Source: Bacillota bacterium
GTDB taxonomy: Bacteria > Bacillota > Sulfobacillia > Sulfobacillales > Sulfobacillaceae
Length of the DNA stretch: 64,000 nucleotides
Direction of reading: 5' to 3'
NCBI GenBank assembly: GCA_026627065.1
Contig: JAPNUO010000012.1
Coordinates: 1 to 64,000, forward strand
Shown: one piece after another, positions 43,715-51,793 of the stretch
Layout of the letters: every line of letters starts with the position of its first letter
How positions within the stretch are numbered: position 1 is the stretch's first letter
Notes under the pieces: model-generated
Seen by the model: the letters and a program-made list of their open reading frames with translations, nothing else
The model's database searches: none
What the model was told of the DNA's origin: nothing
Position numbers and translations under genes: made by a program

Positions 43715-44450
43715 GGCAAGAAAGGCTCTATGATAAAACCTGTGGGATCCCGGGACGCGAGGGCTGACGGGGCGTGGGATCGAAAGAGGCTGAGGTCGCC
43801 CCGCCTAAAGAAGCACCGTCGGCAGCAGGACCAGGCAGCATGCTCCGCCCATGCCGTGTCCCGCGAGAATCCCCCTCTAAGGAGTCGCACCGCTGCTCAC
43901 CCGGGGATGCAGGCGCCGATCGGCCTGACGTGGATGCGCCGCGCCAGAGGCCGCCTTGATCCTGCTACGCGGGGCAAGCTTTCGGCACGTCGCCCGACTG
44001 GCGGGGGACCGACGATCGACCTTCAGAGGGTGAAATCCACCGGACCGCCTCCCGCTCGGGATGGACGAGCACAATTTCCGGGGCCCGGACCAGCTGATCG
44101 GGGGACGCGACATGCCCCCGAGCATCGCTTGCTCGCCTATCGGCGCCGAGGGTTTCTGGGCTTCCTGCCCCCGACGGCGATCCCCTAATTAATTATTGAC
44201 GCAGAACAGGTAAAGAAGAATCTTGGGACTTCCAGCCTGTCCCTGCGCCCGATGTGCGCCGGCGACGGTTTCCACATCGAAGATTAGCGGAGTGGCTCTC
44301 CCTGATTCACAATCCCCTGAATCGTCCTAAGGGTTGGGCGTCTTGGTTAACTCTTCCTGGGGTGCCACGAAATCCCTACCGCCAGCCTTCTATAAAACTT
44401 TCCGAGTCTGGGAATTTTTTAGAGGACAGCCCAAAAAAGGAGTGTCTCAC
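43715..44450. other. 0.74-kb region without a recognisable gene
   Basis: The left part is very GC-rich and open on the plus strand, but the translated sequence is Arg/Pro-rich and unlike any family I know. Near 44030 the plus strand has GGTGAAATCCACC, a small hairpin. A TTGACG at 44196-44201 could be part of a promoter for the respiratory operon, with no good -10 at the right distance. Its role as a long leader or a non-coding RNA is open. Confidence 0.35.
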
Positions 44451-45080
44451 ATGGCCGACGACCCCAACGTTCCACAACTGGAACCCACGTGGAGCCGTCG
44501 GCAGTTCCTCGGCGGCGTTACTGGACTCGGCGTCTCAGGCTTCGTGGCCATGTTCGGGCGCACCGCGCTGGTCGCCGCCGCTCGAAATTTCTGGCGTTCG
44601 CCAGCGGCTGCGGGGGTCATTCACTTGTACGCCTTGGATTACTACTACGTACCCAATTATATGACTTGGCGGGTTGGCGAACGGCTGCAGGTGGTCTTCC
44701 ACAACCAAAGTCCCACCCATTGGCACGAATGGACCATCGGGCGGCCCCATCCGACACGGGAGTATGTTCCGCCCTTTGGCATGCTTAATGGCGACGGATG
44801 GGTTCATGACTTTTGGACGGGCGTCCAGGTGACCCTTAGCGATCCTGTGGGAGTAGACAGCTTTGTTCCGAACCAAGCCCTCGTCCGCTACGTCGGCCCC
44901 CGGAATCGCTACCGCATCGCCACGGGGGGAGACTTCAGTCCCACCTTAAAACCTGGAGGCAGTCTCCGCTTGTCGTTTGTCGTCCCCGACAAGCCCGGGA
45001 CGTGGCATTATGGCTGTTTTGTGCAAGACGCCATCCACTATCGCATTGGGATGCGCGGCATACTTCACGTCGTGCGTTAG
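44451..45080 (+). CDS. Tat-exported cupredoxin (type 1 copper protein)
   Basis: A 209-residue protein with a twin-arginine signal (SRRQFLGG, residues 15-22, then a hydrophobic stretch) that acts on the outer face of the membrane. The fold is a cupredoxin: a His in SPTHWHEW (H90 or H92) and the C-terminal cluster C189, H196, M201 in WHYGCFVQDAIHYRIGM supply the usual type 1 copper ligands. It is the first gene of the terminal oxidase operon, and its natural role is probably to deliver electrons to the CuA subunit. A rusticyanin- or sulfocyanin-like function is possible. AAGGAG precedes the ATG. Confidence 0.85.
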   Translation: MADDPNVPQLEPTWSRRQFLGGVTGLGVSGFVAMFGRTALVAAARNFWRSPAAAGVIHLYALDYYYVPNYMTWRVGERLQVVFHNQSPTHWHEWTIGRPHPTREYVPPFGMLNGDGWVHDFWTGVQVTLSDPVGVDSFVPNQALVRYVGPRNRYRIATGGDFSPTLKPGGSLRLSFVVPDKPGTWHYGCFVQDAIHYRIGMRGILHVVR

Positions 45081-45097
45081 TTGTCGCAGGAGGCACT

Positions 45098-45910
45098 GTG
45101 GATTTCGCGATTTTTGGCGTTGTATGGCTCGGCGCATCTGCCCTGGCAGAATGGGGTTGGCTTCATATTTGCCGGCAAAGCTTGGGCTGTTTGATTTCCA
45201 ACGAGGGCATTCTGGCATACCACGCCTTTAACTTTGTTACCATAGTCCTTCTTCCTATTTTCCTCTTTGTGTCCGGCCTAATCGTCTTTGCCCTCCTACC
45301 TCGTCGTGCAGGGGATGAACGCCCTCCCCACCCTTGTGAGTGCCCGAGCAGGCCAACGTTTGCCTCTTGCTGGAGCGTGGGCACCATAGCCGCAAACCTC
45401 CTCTTATGGCTCCATCCTACAGTCTTCGACATGCAAAAAATTTTTGCGGCGCAACTTCCTGCGAATAATCGCCACGATCTCGTGATCGACGTCACGGCAC
45501 GCCAATGGGAATGGATTTTTAGCTATCCACAGTATCATTTGCGACAAACAGTCAACGCTGCCGGACTAGATGAGCTGGTGATTCCCGTCCGTCGCCCGGT
45601 GGACTTTCGCCTACGATCGGCCGACCCCTTTCATCCCTACGACATTGAGGCTGACGTAATTCACTCGTTTTGGATCCCCGCTTTTGGCATCAAAGAAGAC
45701 GTGATTCCCGGCGAAACCCGCAACGAGTACGTCATGGCCACCCAAACCGCCTCGTATCGCACCAATCCCGAAGTTCGGGTGCAGTGCGCTGAAGTGTGCG
45801 GGCCGGGCCATCCGTGGATGGAAGCGCCCGTGCGCATCGTCACCGCCCGCCAGTTCCGCGCCTGGATCCATCGTCAACAACGGTGGCAACGTAGCCGGGC
45901 AAGCCGGTAA
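45098..45910 (+). CDS. coxB: Haem-copper oxidase subunit II with CuA site
   Basis: A 270-residue protein: three hydrophobic segments (about residues 4-20, 40-67 and 92-108), where two are usual, then the periplasmic cupredoxin domain. The CuA ligands are H189 in DVIHSFWIP and C230, E232, C234, H238, M241 in CAEVCGPGHPWM, a complete set. The aromatic WEWIFSYP that passes electrons onward is present. The start is the GTG at 45098 after GCAGGAGGC; it is read 17 bp after the cupredoxin gene. No haem C motif is attached. The middle segment is a departure from the standard two-helix form. Confidence 0.92.
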   Translation: MDFAIFGVVWLGASALAEWGWLHICRQSLGCLISNEGILAYHAFNFVTIVLLPIFLFVSGLIVFALLPRRAGDERPPHPCECPSRPTFASCWSVGTIAANLLLWLHPTVFDMQKIFAAQLPANNRHDLVIDVTARQWEWIFSYPQYHLRQTVNAAGLDELVIPVRRPVDFRLRSADPFHPYDIEADVIHSFWIPAFGIKEDVIPGETRNEYVMATQTASYRTNPEVRVQCAEVCGPGHPWMEAPVRIVTARQFRAWIHRQQRWQRSRASR

Positions 45911-45925
45911 GAAGGAGCATAGCCC

Positions 45926-48337
45926 ATGGCACAGCATGTCCTTCAACCATCGTCCAGGAAAGTTCAGGTCATGCCGCCCGTTTTACGCGGATTTTTGTGG
46001 GCTGGCGTGGGATTTCTCGCCGTCAATGCGCTGGTAGCCACCTTGTGGCCCGGGTTCGGGCATCCGTGGACGACCGAAGTCTCTCTCACGCTGGGATGGA
46101 CCGCGGCGCTGGCAGGCTGGCTCTTAGGGGTTGGCGCCTATGAAGAGGTGGTGCTTCCGCTTTTTGGCATCCGCGCGCCCATCGGCGAAGCGACAGGGTG
46201 GCGCAGATACTTTGGGTTTGCCACTGACCACAAGGTGGTCGGCATTCAATATCTGACCTGCTCAGCCGCGGCTTTTCTATTGGCCGGCATGATCGCCATG
46301 GCCATGCGGCTTGAATTGACGTCACCAACCCTCTTCTTCTTTCGCGGGTCCGGTCAATACCTGGCCGCCGTCGGCGTCCACGGCACCATCATGATGTTTG
46401 CGGTGGCCACCGTCGCCCTAGTGGGCGGGTTTGGCAATTACTGCGTCCCGCTGATGATTGGTGCCCAAACCACCGTCTTTCCCCGGCTATCGGCGTTGGG
46501 CCTTTGGCTGATTCCGGCCGGCGTGCTTACCGTCGCCATGAGCCCGCTGTTGGGCTATTGGACGACCGGCTGGCGCGGCTACGAGCCGTTAGGTAGTCAA
46601 GACCCCGGCGGCATTCTCTTTTATTACCTGGGGGTGTTGGCCATGGCCTGGTCCTCCACCTTGGTCTCGCTAAACTTAGTCACCACGATTGTCTTTTGCC
46701 GGGCTCCCGGCCTGACCTGGCCGCGTTTGCCTATGTACGTCTGGGGTATCCTGACCATCACCCTCTTGAACTTACTGTGGCTTCCGGAAATTCAAATCAC
46801 ATTCATTCTTGAACTCCTCGATCGCCTAGTGCCGCTCAACCTGTTCAACGCCGCCGGTCAACCGCTGGCCCAGCTCGAACTCTTTTGGCTATTTGGCCAT
46901 CCGGAAGTGTACGTTATTGTCGTCCCAGCGTTTGCCCTGTGGAATGAAATCATTCCCGTTATGGCTCAAAAAACCTTGTATGCCCGGTCCTGGGCCATCC
47001 TCGGCCTCATCGTCGTCATGCTGCTCTCAGGATTGGTTTGGGCGCATCACCTCTTTACCAACATGCGCAATGCCGAAATGATTCCATTCTCCTTCTTGAC
47101 GGAGATGATCTCGGTGCCCACGGGATTTGGATTTCTGGCCGCTCTAGGCACCCTTTGGCGATCGCGTTACCGCCTGACCACGCCAGCGCTCTTGGTGTTG
47201 ATGAGCCTCTTTAACTTCTTAATTGGCGGCATGAGCGGCGTCTACCTAGCGGATCCGCCTGTCGATCTTCAGGTGCACAACACGATGTTCGTGGTGGCCC
47301 ATTTTCACTACACCATTATTGGCGGCATGATTTTCGCCTGGATCGCGGCTTGTTATTATTGGCTGCCTAAAATGTCAGGCCACCTCTATAACGAACTCTG
47401 GGGCAAGCTGCTCGCGCTCTGGATATTTTTGTCCTTCAATGTCGCCTATAGCGCCATGTTCTTGGTCGGACTAGAGGGGATGAACCGCTGGGTTGCCGCC
47501 TATCCCCCGTATCTGCAATCGCTCAACGGCATCATTTCTGTGGCTGCCTGGGCTTTAGGCGCAGGATTCTTGCTGCACGCGGCGCACATCGTCTGGGCCT
47601 GGCGCAAAGGGCCCCCGGCACCCGATAACCCGTGGAACGGGCGCACGTTGGAATGGCTCACCACATCCCCGCCGCCCCCTTGCAACTTCGCCGCCGTGCC
47701 TGTCGTCACGGGAAATTTTTACGTTTACGGCACGGACGTCCCCCCCGCCGCAACACACTGGGACCGTTTCCAGCAGCAAAGGGAAACGCAGCACCCTGTG
47801 TCTGGCAGCGCGCCACGGCTTCAAGCTGCCACCCGTTGGGGATTTCGCCTGTTTCTTGCGATCCAGCTCATTCCCTTCATTGTCCTCCTGGCTTTGCGCT
47901 ACGAATTGATGGGAGCGTACGTTGCTTCTCAGGTGAATCAAAGGCTCGGGATGGGGGAAGACTTCTTCATGCTGTGCAGTCTTGTGAGCCTTTGGCGCGC
48001 ACTGGCAGCCCTCCCAAGGCAGGCGTCGGCTTCCATTAACCGTCGACTGCACTGCAGTCTCGGGTTGGGGATCCTTTACCTGGCACTCCTCACCTGCGAT
48101 GGGATCCATCGCGCGGTGCCGGTCGGAACGCCTTACGGTGGACTATTTTATACCACCCTCGGCATCTCATTTGGTTACACCGTCATTGGGCTGTTCGTTC
48201 TGACCGCCACCGTTGTCCGGATACGCCGAGGCGCCATCCCTGGCCACGACCCCTGGCCAATTCAAGCAGCCATCTGGTACTGGCTCTTCCAGGGGGCCGT
48301 CGCCATGGCCACCAATCTTGATTTTCATTGGCTGTAG
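45926..48337 (+). CDS. coxA: Haem-copper oxidase subunit I fused to a short subunit III-like domain
   Basis: An 803-residue membrane protein. Haem a ligand H152 lies in VGVHGTIMMF. CuB and the crosslinked Tyr are in GHPEVY (H325, E327, Y329), H374/H375 in AHHLF, and HFHYT has the two haem-axis histidines. The D-channel entry Asp (IGAPDMAFPR in A1 oxidases) is Thr182 in IGAQTTVFPR, and the K-channel Lys (PTGIKIF) is Gly402 in PTGFGFL. Residues from about 640 add roughly five helices ending IWYWLFQGAVAMATNLDFHW, like the end of subunit III. It reduces O2; proton-pumping ability is doubtful. Confidence 0.92.
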   Translation: MAQHVLQPSSRKVQVMPPVLRGFLWAGVGFLAVNALVATLWPGFGHPWTTEVSLTLGWTAALAGWLLGVGAYEEVVLPLFGIRAPIGEATGWRRYFGFATDHKVVGIQYLTCSAAAFLLAGMIAMAMRLELTSPTLFFFRGSGQYLAAVGVHGTIMMFAVATVALVGGFGNYCVPLMIGAQTTVFPRLSALGLWLIPAGVLTVAMSPLLGYWTTGWRGYEPLGSQDPGGILFYYLGVLAMAWSSTLVSLNLVTTIVFCRAPGLTWPRLPMYVWGILTITLLNLLWLPEIQITFILELLDRLVPLNLFNAAGQPLAQLELFWLFGHPEVYVIVVPAFALWNEIIPVMAQKTLYARSWAILGLIVVMLLSGLVWAHHLFTNMRNAEMIPFSFLTEMISVPTGFGFLAALGTLWRSRYRLTTPALLVLMSLFNFLIGGMSGVYLADPPVDLQVHNTMFVVAHFHYTIIGGMIFAWIAACYYWLPKMSGHLYNELWGKLLALWIFLSFNVAYSAMFLVGLEGMNRWVAAYPPYLQSLNGIISVAAWALGAGFLLHAAHIVWAWRKGPPAPDNPWNGRTLEWLTTSPPPPCNFAAVPVVTGNFYVYGTDVPPAATHWDRFQQQRETQHPVSGSAPRLQAATRWGFRLFLAIQLIPFIVLLALRYELMGAYVASQVNQRLGMGEDFFMLCSLVSLWRALAALPRQASASINRRLHCSLGLGILYLALLTCDGIHRAVPVGTPYGGLFYTTLGISFGYTVIGLFVLTATVVRIRRGAIPGHDPWPIQAAIWYWLFQGAVAMATNLDFHWL

Positions 48338-48346
48338 GAGGAATCA

Positions 48347-48580
48347 ATGAGAACCCTACCCTTTGTCGTCGGCGCGGACTTTTTCCCGCGATTGCCGCTC
48401 GCCATCCCCCATTCTCCGGGCGTAAAACCTTGGTGGGATCTTTTTTGGTGGATGTTTCAACTGGCTGCCATGTCCTTTTTGCTCATCTACTTCCGCCGCT
48501 CAGCGGAAGAGGTCGATGACGGCTCCTCTTCGTCCCACGCTCCTAAAGGAAAGCGCGAGCCACTGGACCAGAATCGGTAA
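48347..48580 (+). CDS. Small single-span membrane protein in the oxidase operon
   Basis: A 77-residue protein with one hydrophobic helix (LFWWMFQLAAMSFLLIYF, residues 32-49) and a charged, Ser-rich tail. I do not recognise the family. AGGAGGAATCA precedes the ATG, and it starts 9 bp after the coxA-type gene. Small single-helix proteins are common accessory subunits of haem-copper oxidases (CoxIV- or CcoQ-like), which is the most likely role. Confidence 0.65.
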   Translation: MRTLPFVVGADFFPRLPLAIPHSPGVKPWWDLFWWMFQLAAMSFLLIYFRRSAEEVDDGSSSSHAPKGKREPLDQNR

Positions 48581-48615
48581 GCGAATTCCGGGAGCCCTCA
48601 AGGAGGAAGGTTGTG

Positions 48616-49506
48616 ATGGATACTATGCCGAGCGCCCTCGCCAGCGCGTTTCGTGTCGACCTCTGGGCCGTCACCTGGATGGGCATCGCCATGGTCCTCG
48701 TGTCCAGCCTAAGCTGGCATTTTTACCGCGGACTGGAGACGCCCCGCACCCGGCCCCTCACGCCGGGATCGCCTGCCGTTACCGCCTCCTCGACATATTG
48801 GGTTCACATGCTGGCCGTTTGGTGGGCGCTCGACACCCTCTGGCATGCGAGAACTTGTGTAGTTTTCCCCACATTCTGGCAGCACTGGCCCAAACCCGCC
48901 TTGCCGTTCTGGCCTCTGGCGTGGCACCTTTGGACCCAAAGCCCCGTAGACTGGGACTTTTTGATCATCTTGATCGATGGCGGCCTGGCCGTCGGCCTGT
49001 GGCTGACGGTCCGCCGTCCTCCCCAATCGCTGTTGTTTACCGCCGCGGTCTGGGGATTCATCCGGTGGTGGCTGACAGGGGGCACCCTCGATTGGCTTCA
49101 TGCCACCCCGATTGGCCCCGGGGGAGATCTCTGGGCGGCTATGTTGGCTCTCGTGGCCAACCGCTCGCCTCGCATGGTGAAGATGGGGATGGGGGGGATG
49201 GCGTCGTGGCTGGGGGCCATTGCCCTGACCACGCCGCACCTCTCTTGGGCGATGCGCGGCGCACTTGCTCTAGGCTTATGGGGCATTCCTCTCACGGAGA
49301 TCTGGCGCTGGTCCCGCGCCGGCATTATGCTATGGACCGCCTTTATGAGCGCCGAACTCATGATGTTGGGGATTGGCGTTCATTTCTGGAACAATGGCCT
49401 CAATACGCTCTGGCCTCCCTTTCTGGGAGGGATAGGGATGGGACTTTGGGTAGACAGCCCGCTCCGGCACACCGCGGTGCCGCGCCACCGCACGCCAGAT
49501 CACTAG
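48616..49506 (+). CDS. Polytopic membrane protein in the oxidase operon, function unknown
   Basis: A 296-residue protein with about seven to eight hydrophobic segments and many Trp residues, typical of a membrane enzyme or assembly factor. The N-terminal helix (LWAVTWMGIAMVLVSSLSWH) is followed by a loop, then helices spaced along the rest. I see no haem, copper or ATP motif. The ATG after AAGGAGGAAGG is clear. It follows the small membrane protein by 35 bp and may act in oxidase assembly or quinone oxidation. A longer open frame overlapping it on the same strand is a shadow. Confidence 0.7.
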   Translation: MDTMPSALASAFRVDLWAVTWMGIAMVLVSSLSWHFYRGLETPRTRPLTPGSPAVTASSTYWVHMLAVWWALDTLWHARTCVVFPTFWQHWPKPALPFWPLAWHLWTQSPVDWDFLIILIDGGLAVGLWLTVRRPPQSLLFTAAVWGFIRWWLTGGTLDWLHATPIGPGGDLWAAMLALVANRSPRMVKMGMGGMASWLGAIALTTPHLSWAMRGALALGLWGIPLTEIWRWSRAGIMLWTAFMSAELMMLGIGVHFWNNGLNTLWPPFLGGIGMGLWVDSPLRHTAVPRHRTPDH

Positions 49507-49598
49507 CCGGCATGGTTCGCGCTTTGAGGAATTGGATGGGCTCGGAGAAACCGCACCATGGTACAATAAAAGGCAAGCAATGAAGGAAGGTGTAGTGT

Positions 49599-50870
49599 AT
49601 CGCCGCTCTTGCGTTCGCGGGACCGCAAGGAAAAGCCTGGGCGCGTCTTCAGGCCTTTCATCGCGATCCCTTGGCGCTATTCCAGGCCCTGGTCCACGAC
49701 TACGGCAACCGCGTCCGCTTCCCGATGGGCCTCTGGACGTTTTACCTCTTAAACGATCCGGAAAGTGCCGGGTTTGTCCTATCCCATCACGCCCACGGAT
49801 TTCGTAAAGGGCCCGGGTTGACGAACGACAATCCCCTCATCGGCCGCGGGCTTCTCACCGTCGAAGGGGCGGAGTGGGCTGACGCGCGCCGCCGGTTATC
49901 CCCCGTTTTTCGGCCCAGGAATGTGATGGCGATGCGTCCCGGGCTCGAGGAGGCCTTGCGTCGCATGCTCGACCTTTGGGCTCAAGACCCGCCCGAAGAC
50001 ATCGAAGCGGCCATGATGGACCTGAGCCTCTTTTTGGTCTTGCATAACGTGTTTGGCGCCAGCGACCTCTCGCTCGCGGCAATCCGGCGCCTCACCGAGG
50101 ATGTCGACTGGCTCATGCGCTTCTTTTACCATCGCTCGCGCACGATTTGGCGCTTCCCCTATGCGTTTCCGTTCAATCGCCGTTACCACCGCCACGCTCA
50201 CCGCCTTATCGCCACCGTTCGCGCCATGACGACCGAAAGCCGACCCTACGTCACGGTCCACGGTCATCTCGCAGCGGATTCTCTCACGCGCCAACATGAA
50301 CTCTTGACCCTCACCATTGCCGGGTACGAAACCACGGGTCACGCTATGGCCTGGGCGCTTTTTCTCACCGCCACTCATCCTGCCGTGGAAGCGGCGCTGC
50401 TTCGCGAGGCGCGCCAGCAGGTCTTCCCCACGCCCCAGACGCATCCTTGGACCTATGCGGTGATCTTAGAAAGCCTGAGGCTCTATCCCCCCGTCTGGCT
50501 CTTAAGCCGCACGCCGACCCGCACCGTCCCATTTGATGAGGGGACGTTCCGTCCCGGCGACATTCTCTTGATTAGTCCGTGGCTGATGCACCGAAACGCC
50601 CATGTCTTTCCGGAGCCGGACGCCTTTCGTCCCGAGCGCTGGCTGGGTTCTGGGCCCCCGCCGCCTTACGCGTTCCTGCCATTTGGCGGCGGCCCGCGCC
50701 GCTGCATTGGCGAAGATCTGGCATTGACGGAGGCGGTGCTGGTCGTCAGCCGCGTCCTGGCGCAATTTCACTTGACCGCGCTCACCCCGCCCAATCCCCC
50801 GGTGTTTGGCGGCCTCACCCTTCGCTCGCGGGATGGCCTCCGAATGCGCCTTCAGCCGCGGACGGAGTGA
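49599..50870 (+). CDS. Cytochrome P450, start uncertain
   Basis: Haem-thiolate monooxygenase of about 423 residues. The I-helix is TIAGYETTGHAMAW, the ExxR motif is ESLRLYPP, the PERW-type motif is FRPERW, and the haem Cys is in FGGGPRRCIGEDLALTE. The conserved N-terminal region GPQGKAWARLQAFHRDPLA is in the frame upstream of the first standard start codon (TTG at 49671). An AAGGAAGGTG ribosome site 6 nt before the ATC at 49599 suggests an unusual start or a small frameshift, since the ATG at 49580 is in another frame. The redox partner is not nearby. The 3' end overlaps the convergent Fur-family gene by 19 bp. Confidence 0.85.
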   Translation: MAALAFAGPQGKAWARLQAFHRDPLALFQALVHDYGNRVRFPMGLWTFYLLNDPESAGFVLSHHAHGFRKGPGLTNDNPLIGRGLLTVEGAEWADARRRLSPVFRPRNVMAMRPGLEEALRRMLDLWAQDPPEDIEAAMMDLSLFLVLHNVFGASDLSLAAIRRLTEDVDWLMRFFYHRSRTIWRFPYAFPFNRRYHRHAHRLIATVRAMTTESRPYVTVHGHLAADSLTRQHELLTLTIAGYETTGHAMAWALFLTATHPAVEAALLREARQQVFPTPQTHPWTYAVILESLRLYPPVWLLSRTPTRTVPFDEGTFRPGDILLISPWLMHRNAHVFPEPDAFRPERWLGSGPPPPYAFLPFGGGPRRCIGEDLALTEAVLVVSRVLAQFHLTALTPPNPPVFGGLTLRSRDGLRMRLQPRTE

Positions 50871-51289
50871 GACACTTGGCAATCCCGGCACAGGCCGCGG
50901 AATACCACTGCCACCTCATCCACCCGAGCATCGGGTGGCCCGGCCAAAACGGACAGGGCGTCTATCCCTTGCACTTCCACGTCAAACCAGCGGCCACATT
51001 GGTTGCACACAAAATGGTGATGGGGTGTCAACCTGAGGCCATACACCGCCATGTTCTCAGCCGTGGGCAATTCTTCGCAGAGGCCCGCTTTCACGAATTC
51101 CTCCAACACCTTGTAGATCGTGCCGCGGGCGAGCCCCGGCATCTCGGGCTGCAGCCGGGCGCGCACCTGGTCGGCACTCCAGTGGCTGCCCTCTTCGTCT
51201 AGCAACAGCTGCAAGATGGCTTGTCTTTGCGGCGTCACCCTAAGCCCGCGCTGACGCAGTAGCTGCTCCGCGGTCACGGCGTTCGCCAC
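50852..51289 (-). CDS. Fur/PerR-family metal-responsive repressor
   Basis: A 145-residue protein with an N-terminal winged helix (RGLRVTPQRQAILQLL, then LARGTIYKVLEEFVKAGLC) and a C-terminal dimerisation/metal domain. HHHFVCNQCGRWFDVE and FRGLCRDCQ supply two CxxC pairs, the structural zinc site. The regulatory metal (Fe, Mn or peroxide sensing as in PerR) cannot be decided from the sequence. It begins with a GTG after GAGGGG. It is convergent with the P450 gene and divergent from a small membrane protein. Confidence 0.9.
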   Translation of the reverse strand: MANAVTAEQLLRQRGLRVTPQRQAILQLLLDEEGSHWSADQVRARLQPEMPGLARGTIYKVLEEFVKAGLCEELPTAENMAVYGLRLTPHHHFVCNQCGRWFDVEVQGIDALSVLAGPPDARVDEVAVVFRGLCRDCQVSHSVRG

Positions 51290-51307
51290 CCCCTCGCCCC
51301 CTCCGTG

Positions 51308-51784
51308 ATGATATCAAGGCCCTTACTCACATTATGGCACATTCTACAAGACCTCACGCATTATCGCCCGTCCGCCCCGATCCGCCCACATAAACTGACG
51401 CGGACCGCGCACGCTACCTCGCGGGTGAACACGGTGCTGCTCGACTCGGTTATGCGTACCGGCGCGATGTGGGTTGCTCTATGGGGGGCAGCCCATCTCA
51501 CAGCCACTCCTGAACTGAACCCAGTGGCTCGACTAGGACTGGCCGGGCTGATCGCCGGCGCCCAATGGCTGTGCCTAGATATGGCCCCGCTCACCCTGCC
51601 GCCCTTGGGGCGTGCCCTCGAAACGTTGTTGGCAGTAACTGCGATGGTTTTGGTCGCCTTACATCACCTCATGCCCCACCTGTCCCAGCACCGCCTCCTC
51701 ATGTTAAGCGGCAGCCTGGCGTGTTCGGCTGCCGCATTTGAATGGATTTTTTCAGAAATTCGGGTGTCTCGAATTCGGGGGTAA
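51308..51784 (+). CDS. Small polytopic membrane protein, function unknown
   Basis: A 158-residue protein with three or four hydrophobic segments from about residue 50 on (WVALWGAAHLTA, LAGLIAGAQWLCLDM, LLAVTAMVLVALHHLM, LSGSLACSAAAF). No family is recognised. The ATG at 51308 has no good ribosome site and lies only 18 bp from the Fur-family start, so translation may begin further in, at GTG 51425 or ATG 51452. It is divergent from the Fur-family gene and convergent with the permease. Confidence 0.5.
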   Translation: MISRPLLTLWHILQDLTHYRPSAPIRPHKLTRTAHATSRVNTVLLDSVMRTGAMWVALWGAAHLTATPELNPVARLGLAGLIAGAQWLCLDMAPLTLPPLGRALETLLAVTAMVLVALHHLMPHLSQHRLLMLSGSLACSAAAFEWIFSEIRVSRIRG

Positions 51785-51793
51785 ACGGCCGCC

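Noticed and set aside
44010..44110. GGTGAAATCCACC followed by a C-rich run, resembling a cobalamin riboswitch core
   Set aside because: The B12-box and the rest of the conserved core are absent, so the similarity is limited to one small hairpin.
43730..44188. A 152-codon plus-strand frame
   Set aside because: No ribosome site, Arg/Pro-rich composition and no family match; treated as non-coding until shown otherwise.
48516..49583. A 355-codon plus-strand frame overlapping the membrane protein gene
   Set aside because: The alternative frame at 48616-49506 has a strong ribosome site and clear membrane helices; this one has none.
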